Positions 1 to 8,298 of a stretch of 64,000 nucleotides of DNA are shown here, one piece after another. The notes under the pieces were generated by a model. That model worked only from the letters and a program-made list of their open reading frames with translations. It was not told where the DNA came from and did no database searches. The DNA is from Chitinophaga chungangae (GTDB lineage Bacteria > Bacteroidota > Bacteroidia > Chitinophagales > Chitinophagaceae). The stretch spans positions 248,001 to 312,000 of the forward strand of contig NZ_JAGHKP010000003.1 of NCBI RefSeq assembly GCF_017742215.1, in the 5' to 3' direction. Numbering within the stretch: the stretch's first letter is position 1; each line of letters begins with the position of its first letter. The translations under genes were made by a program, and so were the position numbers.

Positions 1-1
1 C

Positions 2-1093
2 GACCTCAGCGCCGAAGGCAATACTTTCGTGCGCGTGATCGAAAGGGAAAACGGCCAGAAATCTTTCCTGCGCCTGTACAACGACATGATGAAATTCCCC
101 AACGAAGGAGAGATCACCGCCGCGTTCAAACGGATGGTGATGAAACTCCCCCGCATCGGCTTCCTGGAAGGCGGCCGCAGGCTGGAAGGCGACCGGGCGA
201 AGGATTACACGCTTTTCTCTTCCGAAAGGACCTTCCGTTATTCGCTCACCAACCAGGGCTCAGACGTGGAAACGCTCGACCTTTCCGGCGATAAACAGAT
301 CCCGGAGGATATGGACATCATCGTGATCGCCGATCTGAAAGAAGCCCCGGATTCCAACGTCCGCAAAAAGATCGACGCCTACATCGCCGCGGGCGGCAAC
401 CTGGTGGTAACGCTGAAACCCGGCTCGGAAGTGATGGAAGACTTCATCGCGCAGTTCGGCCTCAAAACCGTTCCCGGCCAACTCGTACAGCCGAAGCTGG
501 ACGTAGCCGGCAACGTGGTGATCTGCGTGCCGACCAAAGAAGGCAAAGCCATGGCGGAGATATTCGACAACATGGACAAACGCGGGCAATGGGTAGGCAT
601 GGTCAATTCCGCCGGTCTCGAAAAAGCGGAAGACAAAGGATTTAAATTCACGCCGATCATTTCCAGCAGGGACACGATGAAGACCTGGAACGAACTGCAA
701 ACGATCGATTTCGTGAACGATTCCGCCACGCTGGACCCCGCCACCGGTGAGCATCAGGGCACATTCGTGACCATGATGGGCCTTTCCCGCCAGGTGGGTA
801 AAAAAGAACAGCGCATCGTGGTGCTGGGCGACGCGGATTGTATCAGCAACGCCGGTATGACCCCGCCGATCCGCCGCTACGGCGCTTCCAACTTCACGCT
901 CATCCCCGGTATGTTCCACTGGCTGTCTTACGGCACCGTACCGGTAGACGTAAGCCGTCCCGCGCCGACGGACAACCAGCTGCATATGAAGAAAAACGGC
1001 GCGAAAGCCGCCAAAACGATATTGATGTGGGTATGGCCCGGCATCATCCTGCTCGCGGGCGCCATCCTGCTGATCAGGCGCCGGAGAAAATAA
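2..1093 (+). CDS. Gldg-type ABC transporter accessory protein, C-terminal part (partial)
   Basis: The frame is open to the left window edge, so this is the last 363 residues of a longer protein. It reads as the extracytoplasmic ABC-2 accessory domain of the Gldg/ABC_transp_aux type: an early segment around IPEDMDIIVIADLKEAPD followed by AAGGNLVVTLKPGS resembles the Rossmann-like fold with a gatekeeping glycine turn seen in these proteins. A single C-terminal membrane helix (about the last 25 residues, WVWPGIILLAGAILLI) is followed by an arginine-rich cytoplasmic end. Such proteins partner with ABC-2 permeases, in gliding bacteria as GldG. Whether it is GldG itself or the common fused Gldg-family permease cannot be decided without the upstream part. 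The next gene starts 10 bases downstream, which suggests co-transcription. Confidence 0.6.
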   Translation, partial: DLSAEGNTFVRVIERENGQKSFLRLYNDMMKFPNEGEITAAFKRMVMKLPRIGFLEGGRRLEGDRAKDYTLFSSERTFRYSLTNQGSDVETLDLSGDKQIPEDMDIIVIADLKEAPDSNVRKKIDAYIAAGGNLVVTLKPGSEVMEDFIAQFGLKTVPGQLVQPKLDVAGNVVICVPTKEGKAMAEIFDNMDKRGQWVGMVNSAGLEKAEDKGFKFTPIISSRDTMKTWNELQTIDFVNDSATLDPATGEHQGTFVTMMGLSRQVGKKEQRIVVLGDADCISNAGMTPPIRRYGASNFTLIPGMFHWLSYGTVPVDVSRPAPTDNQLHMKKNGAKAAKTILMWVWPGIILLAGAILLIRRRRK

Positions 1094-1103
1094 AAGAAGT
1101 GTT

Positions 1104-2447
1104 ATGATCCTGATGACCGATAAACAAACGATCAATGACCTTAACCTCTTTGGTAAGGGAGGTAATGATGGCATCTATGCGCTGTTTAACCGCACGCATA
1201 CGAAAGGCGGCTCGGAACTGTTGGAACACATGTTCCGGCGCCCGCTGTCGGACGAGCGGATGATCAACGCGCGCAGCTCCGTGATCCGGTATTTCGCCGG
1301 CAACGAAGTGCGTTTCCCCTACGAAAGTTACTGGTTCGACGCCGCGGAGCAATACCTGTCCGATACGGACGAGCGCACGCAGCTCAGCCGGCAGGAAGAC
1401 AACCTGGCCCGGAAATTCAACCAGCTGATCGCGGCGGATACCGTTTATAAAACGGTGGAAAAAGGCGTTGCCAGCCTCATCGGCATCCTGCAGGCGACGC
1501 GCGGTTTTGTGAACGCCACACGCGGCAAGGTGGCTGAAATCCCTTACAGCGCGGAAATTTCCGCGATGGAGCAATTGCTAGCCCATCCCGCATTTCAGCC
1601 GGTGTTGGCGGAAAATTCGAAACAGAAATTATCTTTCGCCACGCTTTCCGCATACGACCAGTTGCTTCGTTTCCGCGAGCGTGATAAGCTCCGGCAATTG
1701 CTGGACCATATCTATCTCGCCGATGTGTACCTGTCCGTCGCCAAAACGGGCCGGGAGCGGGGTTACGCTTTCCCTCACGCCGTGGCGCGGGAATTGCAAA
1801 CGGTGTCGCTGGAAAATTTCTGGCATCCTTCACTGGAAAAACCAATAAAAAATTCGCTGGAGATCACGCGGGAAGGCAATGTGCTGTTCCTGACCGGCGC
1901 GAACATGGCCGGCAAATCCACTTTTATGAAATCCCTCGGCATTGCGATGTACCTCGGGCATATGGGTTTTCCCGTACCTGCGTCGAAGATGGAATTTGCA
2001 GTGAGGGACGGTATTTATACCACCATCAACCTGCCCGATAACCTCAGCCAGGGCGCCAGCCATTTCTACGCGGAAGTGCTGCGCATAAAAAACGTGGCAC
2101 GCGAGCTGAGCCGCGACAAATACCTGTTCGTGATCTTCGACGAACTGTTCCGCGGCACGAACGTAAAAGACGCCTACGAAGCCACCATCGCCGTTACATC
2201 GGCTATCGCGCGGAGGAAGAACTGCATGTTCGTCGTGTCTACGCACATCATTGAAGCGGGAGAAGTGCTGAAGGAAAAATGCGCGAACATCCGTTTTATG
2301 TACCTGCCCACTTTGCTGGATAACGGCAAACCCGTATACACGCACAAGCTCAGGGAAGGCATTACAGCAGACAGGCACGGCATGGTGATCATCAAAAACG
2401 AGGGCATCCTGGATATTTTGTCCAGAAAAAAAACAAAAACGACATGA
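1104..2447 (+). CDS. MutS-related ATPase, first of a tandem pair
   Basis: A 447-residue protein with the C-terminal architecture of MutS: an alpha-helical lever/core region (about 20-245) and the ABC-type ATPase domain (about 250-440). Visible motifs are the Walker A TGANMAGKST at 264-273, a Walker B/D-loop DELFRGTN at 346-353 and the switch STH at 379-381. The MutS mismatch-recognition and connector domains are absent, so this is not the canonical repair MutS. Bacteroidota commonly carry such short MutS-like proteins of unknown role. ATG at 1104 is used; ATG at 1113 (MTDKQ) is an equally plausible start. The stop overlaps the start of the next, paralogous gene (ATGA), which indicates translational coupling and possibly a heterodimer. 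Confidence 0.8.
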   Translation: MILMTDKQTINDLNLFGKGGNDGIYALFNRTHTKGGSELLEHMFRRPLSDERMINARSSVIRYFAGNEVRFPYESYWFDAAEQYLSDTDERTQLSRQEDNLARKFNQLIAADTVYKTVEKGVASLIGILQATRGFVNATRGKVAEIPYSAEISAMEQLLAHPAFQPVLAENSKQKLSFATLSAYDQLLRFRERDKLRQLLDHIYLADVYLSVAKTGRERGYAFPHAVARELQTVSLENFWHPSLEKPIKNSLEITREGNVLFLTGANMAGKSTFMKSLGIAMYLGHMGFPVPASKMEFAVRDGIYTTINLPDNLSQGASHFYAEVLRIKNVARELSRDKYLFVIFDELFRGTNVKDAYEATIAVTSAIARRKNCMFVVSTHIIEAGEVLKEKCANIRFMYLPTLLDNGKPVYTHKLREGITADRHGMVIIKNEGILDILSRKKTKTT

Positions 2448-3766
2448 GTTTTATTGCCGATAAACAAACGCTCGACGACCTGCAGCTGCTGGGGAAATTC
2501 AACAGCAGCTCGATATTCAGCCTGTTTAACCGCGTGAAGACAAAAGGGGGCGAGCAGGTGCTGGACCAGATGTTCCTCCGCCCGATGACGGAGGTAGGGG
2601 CCATCAACGCCAGGAGCGAAGTGTTCCGTTATTTCCGCGACCATGCGGCGGAGTTTCCGTTCCGGAACGATGCCATCGCCGCGATGGTGGCTTACCTGGA
2701 GGAAAACAGGGAACAAAGCGCCGGTCTTTCTTTCTTCAGGATGGCGCGGAACAAGACCATGGCTTCCATCACGCGCGATGAAACGTACGAACGCGAGCAG
2801 CAGGGTTTGCAGGCATGCCTGGTGATCCTGCGCGAATGCGGCGCGTTATTGCGCCGGCTGGAACAGGATGGCCTGCATACCGGCACGCCCTGGGCGGCCT
2901 GGGCGCAACAGGCGGGGCTGGTGCTGCGTCACCCGCAGGCGGCGGCTTTCCTGGAGATGCCGGCGAACGAAGAGCTGTCGCTTTCGCAGTCGGCGAAGCT
3001 GCGCCACCTGGTGGCAGGCGTTTGGAAAGAACAATTGCTGGCGCTTATTATGGCGACCTACGAGCTGGACGTATACATTGCCGTGGGAACGGTGGCGCGG
3101 GAAAAGAATTTTTCATTTGCGGTCGCGCGGCCGCGCAGCGCCAATATGCTGCATGCGGTAGACGTAAAACATCCGCGGCTGGACAAAGGCGTGACCAATT
3201 CTTTTTCTTTCAGCAAGGAAGGAAATGTGCTGTTCCTCACCGGCGCGAATATGGCGGGAAAATCCACGCTGATGAAATCTTCCGGGATTCTGCTCTATCT
3301 CGCGCACATGGGCTTTCCCGTGGCTGCGGGCGAGCTGGAATTTTCCGTCATGGATGGCATTTATTCCTCCGTGAACGTGCCAGACGATCTCAACAAAGGA
3401 TACAGTCACTTTTATGCGGAAGTGCTGCGCGTGAAAAAAGTCGCGGAAGAAGTGAGCGAAGAAAAAAAACTGTTCGTCATTTTCGACGAGCTTTTTAAAG
3501 GCACGAACGTTAAAGACGCGTACGACGCCACGTTGTCCGTCACTGCAGCGTTTGCCGGGTTTACGGATTGTTTCTTCATTATCTCCACGCATATTTTTGA
3601 AGTGGGAGAAGCGTTGCGGGAAGAACCTTCCGTGCGTTTTGTGTTCCTGCCGACGGTGATGGAAGGGCATGTGCCGAGATATACCTACAAACTGCAGGAG
3701 GGCATAACAACAGACCGCCAGGGGATGATCATTATCGAGAATGAAGGGATATTGGACATGTTGTAA
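2444..3766 (+). CDS. MutS-related ATPase, second of a tandem pair
   Basis: A 440-residue paralogue of the preceding gene, starting in its stop codon (ATGA overlap). Both begin with a near-identical pattern (xDKQTxxDLxLxGK) and share SLFNR/ALFNR and TKGG motifs near residues 25-36. The ATPase domain has Walker A TGANMAGKST (about 266-275), DELFKGTN (about 348-355) and a switch STH. The middle helical region is diverged, so the pair is an old duplication. Like its neighbour it lacks the mismatch-binding domain. Since MutS-family ATPases work as dimers with composite sites, two coupled paralogues could form an obligate heterodimer; this is inference. A strong terminator follows at 3794-3829. Confidence 0.8.
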   Translation: MSFIADKQTLDDLQLLGKFNSSSIFSLFNRVKTKGGEQVLDQMFLRPMTEVGAINARSEVFRYFRDHAAEFPFRNDAIAAMVAYLEENREQSAGLSFFRMARNKTMASITRDETYEREQQGLQACLVILRECGALLRRLEQDGLHTGTPWAAWAQQAGLVLRHPQAAAFLEMPANEELSLSQSAKLRHLVAGVWKEQLLALIMATYELDVYIAVGTVAREKNFSFAVARPRSANMLHAVDVKHPRLDKGVTNSFSFSKEGNVLFLTGANMAGKSTLMKSSGILLYLAHMGFPVAAGELEFSVMDGIYSSVNVPDDLNKGYSHFYAEVLRVKKVAEEVSEEKKLFVIFDELFKGTNVKDAYDATLSVTAAFAGFTDCFFIISTHIFEVGEALREEPSVRFVFLPTVMEGHVPRYTYKLQEGITTDRQGMIIIENEGILDML

Positions 3767-3793
3767 AATTGCTATAAATCCTAACCAACCCAT

Positions 3794-3829
3794 AAAGACC
3801 TGCCGTGTTTTGCGGCGGGTCTTTTTTTC
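3794..3829 (+). terminator. Rho-independent terminator after the MutS-like pair
   Basis: Twelve-base stem (AAAGACCTGCCG with CGGCGGGTCTTT, one G-T wobble) with a six-base loop, followed by a run of T. It ends the rightward transcript before the convergent DeoR-family gene. Confidence 0.85.
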
Positions 3830-3881
3830 TTTCCAGACTACATCGTGACCAGGTGTTACCTACATCGGAATTTCCCGGTTC

Positions 3882-4631
3882 CTACAAAACTGTCAGCCCT
3901 TCTTTATTGTAAGCCGCCATCATAGGATGATTGGGGGCAAGCTCCGTAACAAGGTAATCCACCTGGTTCACGTCGCAGATCTTTAACCGGCGGCTGCTGT
4001 TCAGTTTTTCGCTGATGCAGAGCACGGCGGTTTTGCGCGCGGAGCGTACGATCGCTTTTTTTACCTGCACGATCTCCCAGTCTACGTCCGTCAACCCCTC
4101 TTCCGCGGAAAAACCGTTGGCGCCCAGCAGGCAGAGGTCGGCTTTGATCTCGGACAGCTGGTTGATCACGCTGGAGCCGGTATGGAGATTGGCGTTCTTG
4201 CATAATTTCCCGCCGATGGTGATCACTTCCAGGTTGCTTTTTTCGGAGAGGGTAATGGCTACCTGCGGGCTGATGGTAAAAAAGGTGACCGTGAGGTGCT
4301 CCGGGATGGCTTTGGCTACCTCGAGCATGGTGGTGCCGCCTTCCGTGAGTATCACCATATCTTTTTTGATGAGCGACAAAGTTTTTTCAGCGATCGTTTG
4401 TTTGTAATCCTGCGCATACACGGTGCTGTCTTTCATGAACGGGGTGGCGAGCGATTTGCTGATAGCCCCGCCATGCACTTTGATGATATACCCTTCTTCC
4501 ACGAGCTCTTTCAGATCGCGGCGCACCGTGTCTTCGGACACGTCCAGCAATATGCTGAGGTCGTTGGATAAAACCTTGTTGTGCAGGTTGATCTCCCGCA
4601 TGATGAGCTTTTGGCGTTCTTCTTTGATCAT
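3882..4631 (-). CDS. DeoR/GlpR-family transcriptional repressor
   Basis: A 249-residue DeoR-family regulator. The N-terminal winged helix-turn-helix (about 1-57) contains the family pattern LSILLDVSEDTVRRDLKEL and GYIIKVHGGA. The C-terminal sugar-phosphate-sensing domain (about 75-235) has the typical LTEGGTTMLEVAKAI and IGGKL stretches. Start ATG at 4631 is chosen because MIKEERQKLI is the usual family N-terminus; the frame is open further upstream but that extension is not family-like. It is divergent from the SusC gene at 5046. The intergenic region holds repeated TTTGCG boxes that are its likely operators. Known members sense phosphorylated sugars, so an inducer from the MurQ/kinase pathway downstream is plausible but inferred. 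Confidence 0.85.
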   Translation of the reverse strand: MIKEERQKLIMREINLHNKVLSNDLSILLDVSEDTVRRDLKELVEEGYIIKVHGGAISKSLATPFMKDSTVYAQDYKQTIAEKTLSLIKKDMVILTEGGTTMLEVAKAIPEHLTVTFFTISPQVAITLSEKSNLEVITIGGKLCKNANLHTGSSVINQLSEIKADLCLLGANGFSAEEGLTDVDWEIVQVKKAIVRSARKTAVLCISEKLNSSRRLKICDVNQVDYLVTELAPNHPMMAAYNKEGLTVL

Positions 4632-4690
4632 TTTTGCGCGTATAAACCAGTTCGAAATTAACCCAAAAAGCAATTGCCGGTATGCTGCTA

Positions 4691-4707
4691 TTTGCGTTTT
4701 TGTGCCG
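4691..4707 (+). repeat. 17-bp direct repeat, copy 1 (putative operator)
   Basis: Reads TTTGCGTTTTTGTGCCG and is identical to 4921-4937. It lies between the putative regulator promoter and the regulator start, so binding here would give autorepression. Confidence 0.7.
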
Positions 4708-4717
4708 AAATTGGAAT

Positions 4718-4729
4718 AAACCCGCAAAT
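4718..4729 (-). repeat. 12-bp inverted box (putative operator half)
   Basis: AAACCCGCAAAT, the exact reverse complement of 4878-4889 and a variant of the TTTGCG core of the 17-bp repeat. Confidence 0.5.
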
Positions 4730-4877
4730 CGGCATCAATGGAACGTTAAGAGATGGTTATGTTATTGTTAAGTTGGTGCAAAAATACGATTTATAGTCTA
4801 TTTATGAACATTTTGTTGTGAAAATAGTGCAATTATCCCGGAAAACTTAATTAATGAAGATTTTCGTTCATGTGTTT

Positions 4878-4889
4878 ATTTGCGGGTTT
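4878..4889 (+). repeat. 12-bp box ATTTGCGGGTTT (putative operator half)
   Basis: Exact reverse complement of 4718-4729 and sharing TTTGCG with the 17-bp repeats. It lies upstream of the susC-facing promoter. Confidence 0.5.
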
Positions 4890-4920
4890 TTATTTAAAAA
4901 AAATGCAGAAAAATTTTGAA

Positions 4921-4937
4921 TTTGCGTTTTTGTGCCG
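4921..4937 (+). repeat. 17-bp direct repeat, copy 2 (putative operator)
   Basis: Identical to 4691-4707. It ends one base before the TATATTTG element at 4939, so a bound repressor would cover the upstream promoter contacts of the susC promoter. Confidence 0.7.
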
Positions 4938-4938
4938 T

Positions 4939-4946
4939 TATATTTG
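4939..4946 (+). promoter_or_regulatory. Candidate -7 element (TATATTTG) for the susC operon
   Basis: Matches the Bacteroidota consensus TAnnTTTG. It is about 100 bases upstream of the susC ATG and is flanked by repeat copies at 4921-4937 and 4961-4971. Confidence 0.55.
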
Positions 4947-4960
4947 TTCTGATAATCGAC

Positions 4961-4971
4961 CAAAAACGCAA
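4961..4971 (-). repeat. Inverted copy of the operator core
   Basis: CAAAAACGCAA is the reverse complement of positions 2-12 of the 17-bp repeat. It lies immediately downstream of the putative susC transcription start. Confidence 0.5.
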
Positions 4972-5045
4972 GTTTGCAATCTTCAGGCTTTCCAAAAACA
5001 GGCAAATACGCAGCATTTATCATTAGACAATTTTAAACCGGAAAT

Positions 5046-8000
5046 ATGCAAAAGACATTTCTTGTATCTATGACAGCTCCGGCCCACAGGCTGTGTTTTA
5101 TCGCAGGTGTCCTTTGCCTGCTGGTATGCAACTCTATCTATGCCGCAGCCGCCAGCCCCGCCGGTAAGTTCTCCGCCGAACGGCCCGCGGACATCATCGT
5201 CCGCGGAACGGTCACCGACAGCGACAACGGCGCCGCATTGCCCGGCGCACAAGTGCGGCTCAAAGGCTCCAAAACGGGCGCCGCATCAGACGGCGAAGGC
5301 CGCTTCACGCTCACCGTGCCGGACAACGGCGGCACGCTCATCGTCAGTTTTATGGGGTATACCACGCAGGAAGTGGATATCGCCGGGCGCACGGAGATCA
5401 ACATCCAGCTGAAACCCGACGCCCAGAAACTCCAGGACGTGGTGGTGGTGGGCTACGGCACGCAGTCCAAAACAAAAGTGACCGGCTCCGTGGCGCAGGT
5501 GGGCGAAGAGGTGTTCAAAAACCGCCCCATCGTTAACATCGCGCAGGGCCTGCAGGGCGCCATCCCTAACCTCAACATCTCCTTCGGCGACGGCCAGCTC
5601 AACCGCGGCGGCACTTTCAACATCCGCGGTTTTACGTCCATCAACGGCGGCGCCCCGCTGATCCTGATAGACGGCACGCCCGGGGAGATCAACCTCATTA
5701 ACCCGGAAGACGTGGAAAGCGTGACCGTGCTCAAAGACGCCGCTTCCGCCGCCATTTACGGCGCCCGCGCCGCCTTCGGCGTGATATTGGTCACCACCAA
5801 AAAAGGCAAAGAAGGCAGACCGCTCGTGCGTTATACGAGCAATTTCGGATTTGGCAAACCGATCGGTATCCCCAGCGTAGTGAACGACGCGCTGGAAGCC
5901 GCTACCGTGCAAAATGAAGCCTACCGCGGATATGCCGGCACCGACGCACCCGGCATGCCCGCCATTATCGATTATCTCAAACAGCGCCGCGACGATCCTT
6001 CGCTGCCCGAACTGGGCACAGACGCCAGCGGCAACTTCATCCGCGGCGCGAATACCGACTGGTACGATGAATTTTACCGCGACAAGGCGCCCTTCTCCAA
6101 AAACTACATCAGCATTTCCAATTCTAAGAATAATACTTCGTATTATCTCTCGCTGGGTTACGAAAAACAGAAGGGTATTTTTGAACAGGCCACCGATTCG
6201 TACCAGCGCATCAGCTCCCGCCTCAAAGTGGATACCCGCGTTTGGGAATGGCTGCAGGTGTTCGACAACATCGAGTTTAACCAGGGCCTGTACGATGCGC
6301 CCAATAAGTTCGTGACAGACGGCGGCTACAACGTGTACCGTTATCTTTCCCTCTACGCCAACCCCTACGAAGCGATCAAAACCGCCAATGGCAATTATAC
6401 GCTCGCGGGCATGTCTGTTTTCGGACAGCTGAACGACGCGGGCCGCACTAAAAACAAAGACCAGGTGTTTAAAAACACGATCGGTTTCCGCACGAATTTC
6501 TTTGGCAACCGCTTGCGGCTGAACGGCGATTACACCTACTTCCTCACGCAAACCCGCGACGACATCCAGTATTTCCGGATGAAGTACGAGAACAGGCCCA
6601 ACAGCATCGTGAATTTCACGAACCCCGATTATTATTCTTCCGGCGCCGCGGACAGGGCGCATCACATCATCAACCTGTACGCAGAATACGAAGAACGTTT
6701 CGGCAAACATCACCTGAAAGGCATGGCGGGCTTCAACCGCGAGCTGAACCAGCTCAGTTCCTTTATCGCGCGCAGGGATGAGAATATCACTTCCAGCCTC
6801 GGCTCCGTCAACCTCACCAACGGCATCCCGACTTTGTCCGCCAATAAATCCGAATGGGCATTGCAGGGCATTTTCGGCCGCGTGAACTACGATTTCGATA
6901 ATAAATACCTGCTGGAATTCAACGGCCGCTACGATGGCACTTCCCGCTTCGCGAAGAACGACCGCTTCGGTTTTTTCCCTTCTGTTTCCGCGGGATGGGT
7001 GTTGTCTAACGAGGCATTTTTCAGTCCGCTGAAAAGAACTGTCAACAGTTTCAAGATCCGCGGCTCTTACGGCTCGCTGGGCAACCAGCTGGTGAGCAAC
7101 TATGCTTACATCAGCACCATGTCTCCCTATTCCGCCTCCGATCTGCTCGACCTGAACGGCCAGTTGCCGCTCGCGGTGCGCGCTCCCAACCTGGTGCCTT
7201 TTAATCTTACCTGGGAAACGGCCAGCACGCTGAACCTCGGTTTTGATATGGCTTTGCTGAAAAACAGACTGAACGTGGGTTTTGACTGGTACGACCGGCA
7301 GACCAAAAACATGCTCACCAAAGGCAGAACATTGCCCGCGGTATTGGGTACCGCCGAACCAAAAGAAAACGCGGCCGATCTTTCTACCAAAGGATGGGAG
7401 CTGTCGCTGAAATGGAACGACGAAACGCAGCTGGCGGGCAAACCGTTCTCATATTATGTTTCGGTGGTATTGTCAGACAGCCGTTCGTTCATCACGCGTT
7501 TCAACAATCCCAGCAGGTTGCTGACCGATTTTTACGAAGGAATGGAAGTGGGAGAGATCTGGGGATACACCACCCTGGGCTTTTTCAAAACAGACGACGA
7601 ATCCGCCACACATGCCGATCAGTCGAGGCTGCACCTGTTCCCCGGCCTGCCTAAAGCGGGAGACATCAAGTTTGAAGATACGAACGGCGACAAGGTGATT
7701 AACTTCGGGAAAAACACCGTAGACGATCCGGGCGATCTCTGCAAGATCGGCAACACCACGCCGCGTTACGCATATGGCGTGAACATGGGTTTTAACTGGT
7801 ACAACTTTTCGCTGGACGTGTTCCTGCAGGGCGTTGGCAAACGCGACTTCTGGCCGGGCACCGAAGCTGCAGTGTTCTGGGGTTTCTACAACCGCTGGAA
7901 CCAGCCGGTATACGATCATATCTACGGCAATTACTGGACGCCCGAAAATCCCGATGCGTATTTCCCGCGCCTGCGCGCTTACGAAGCGCTCACGACAGAC

Positions 8001-8288
8001 CGTTCACTGGGCGCCGTGCAAACGCGGTACCTGCAAAATGCGGCATACCTGCGCCTGAAGAACCTGAGCGTTGGTTATACCATTCCGCGCGCCGTTACCG
8101 ATAAAGCGAAGATCTCGCTGGCAAGGGTGTTCTTCTCCGGGCAAAACCTGTATGAATGGACGCGCCTGTCCAAAGCATTCGATCCCGAAGGGCTGAATGA
8201 CGAAGTGGACGCTTCCCGCTCAAACGGCGCCGGTTTCGTTTACCCGCTGCAACGTACGTTCACATTTGGTGTAGAGCTCAACTTCTAA
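5046..8288 (+). CDS. SusC/RagA-family TonB-dependent outer-membrane transporter
   Basis: A 1080-residue TonB-dependent transporter. It has an N-terminal signal sequence (hydrophobic LCFIAGVLCLLVC), a carboxypeptidase-D-like regulatory fold (about 55-130, starting IIVRGTVTDSDNGAALPGA), the SusC signature LQDVVVVGYGTQ, a plug domain with FNIRGFTSINGGAPLILIDG and VTVLKDAASAAIYG, then a long beta-barrel ending in a terminal phenylalanine (FGVELNF). There is no STN domain, so it is not a sigma-factor signaller. ATG 5046 is used; ATG 5070 is an alternative that still leaves a signal peptide. It imports an oligomeric substrate with the SusD lipoprotein encoded 10 bases downstream. Gene context (MurQ, permease, sugar kinase) suggests a cell-wall-derived amino sugar or muropeptide, which is inference. 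Confidence 0.92.
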   Translation: MQKTFLVSMTAPAHRLCFIAGVLCLLVCNSIYAAAASPAGKFSAERPADIIVRGTVTDSDNGAALPGAQVRLKGSKTGAASDGEGRFTLTVPDNGGTLIVSFMGYTTQEVDIAGRTEINIQLKPDAQKLQDVVVVGYGTQSKTKVTGSVAQVGEEVFKNRPIVNIAQGLQGAIPNLNISFGDGQLNRGGTFNIRGFTSINGGAPLILIDGTPGEINLINPEDVESVTVLKDAASAAIYGARAAFGVILVTTKKGKEGRPLVRYTSNFGFGKPIGIPSVVNDALEAATVQNEAYRGYAGTDAPGMPAIIDYLKQRRDDPSLPELGTDASGNFIRGANTDWYDEFYRDKAPFSKNYISISNSKNNTSYYLSLGYEKQKGIFEQATDSYQRISSRLKVDTRVWEWLQVFDNIEFNQGLYDAPNKFVTDGGYNVYRYLSLYANPYEAIKTANGNYTLAGMSVFGQLNDAGRTKNKDQVFKNTIGFRTNFFGNRLRLNGDYTYFLTQTRDDIQYFRMKYENRPNSIVNFTNPDYYSSGAADRAHHIINLYAEYEERFGKHHLKGMAGFNRELNQLSSFIARRDENITSSLGSVNLTNGIPTLSANKSEWALQGIFGRVNYDFDNKYLLEFNGRYDGTSRFAKNDRFGFFPSVSAGWVLSNEAFFSPLKRTVNSFKIRGSYGSLGNQLVSNYAYISTMSPYSASDLLDLNGQLPLAVRAPNLVPFNLTWETASTLNLGFDMALLKNRLNVGFDWYDRQTKNMLTKGRTLPAVLGTAEPKENAADLSTKGWELSLKWNDETQLAGKPFSYYVSVVLSDSRSFITRFNNPSRLLTDFYEGMEVGEIWGYTTLGFFKTDDESATHADQSRLHLFPGLPKAGDIKFEDTNGDKVINFGKNTVDDPGDLCKIGNTTPRYAYGVNMGFNWYNFSLDVFLQGVGKRDFWPGTEAAVFWGFYNRWNQPVYDHIYGNYWTPENPDAYFPRLRAYEALTTDRSLGAVQTRYLQNAAYLRLKNLSVGYTIPRAVTDKAKISLARVFFSGQNLYEWTRLSKAFDPEGLNDEVDASRSNGAGFVYPLQRTFTFGVELNF

Positions 8289-8298
8289 AAATTATTTT

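Larger units (their letters stand above)
4632..5045. promoter_or_regulatory. Divergent control region between deoR-type gene and susC
   Basis: An AT-rich 414-base gap with no gene. It contains an exact 17-base direct repeat (4691-4707 and 4921-4937), an exact 12-base inverted pair (4718-4729 and 4878-4889), and a further inverted 11-base match to the repeat core (4961-4971). Candidate -7 elements face both ways: TATATTTG at 4939-4946 toward susC and, on the minus strand, TATTTTTG at 4786-4779 toward the regulator. One repeat ends a single base before the susC -7 element and another box lies just after it, as expected of repressor sites. Confidence 0.65.

Noticed and set aside
5286..6713. Long minus-strand open frame (475 codons) across the first SusC gene
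   Set aside because: It is antisense to a clearly coding gene, rich in His, Val and Arg as expected from the complement of GC-rich codons, and shows no domain or signal.
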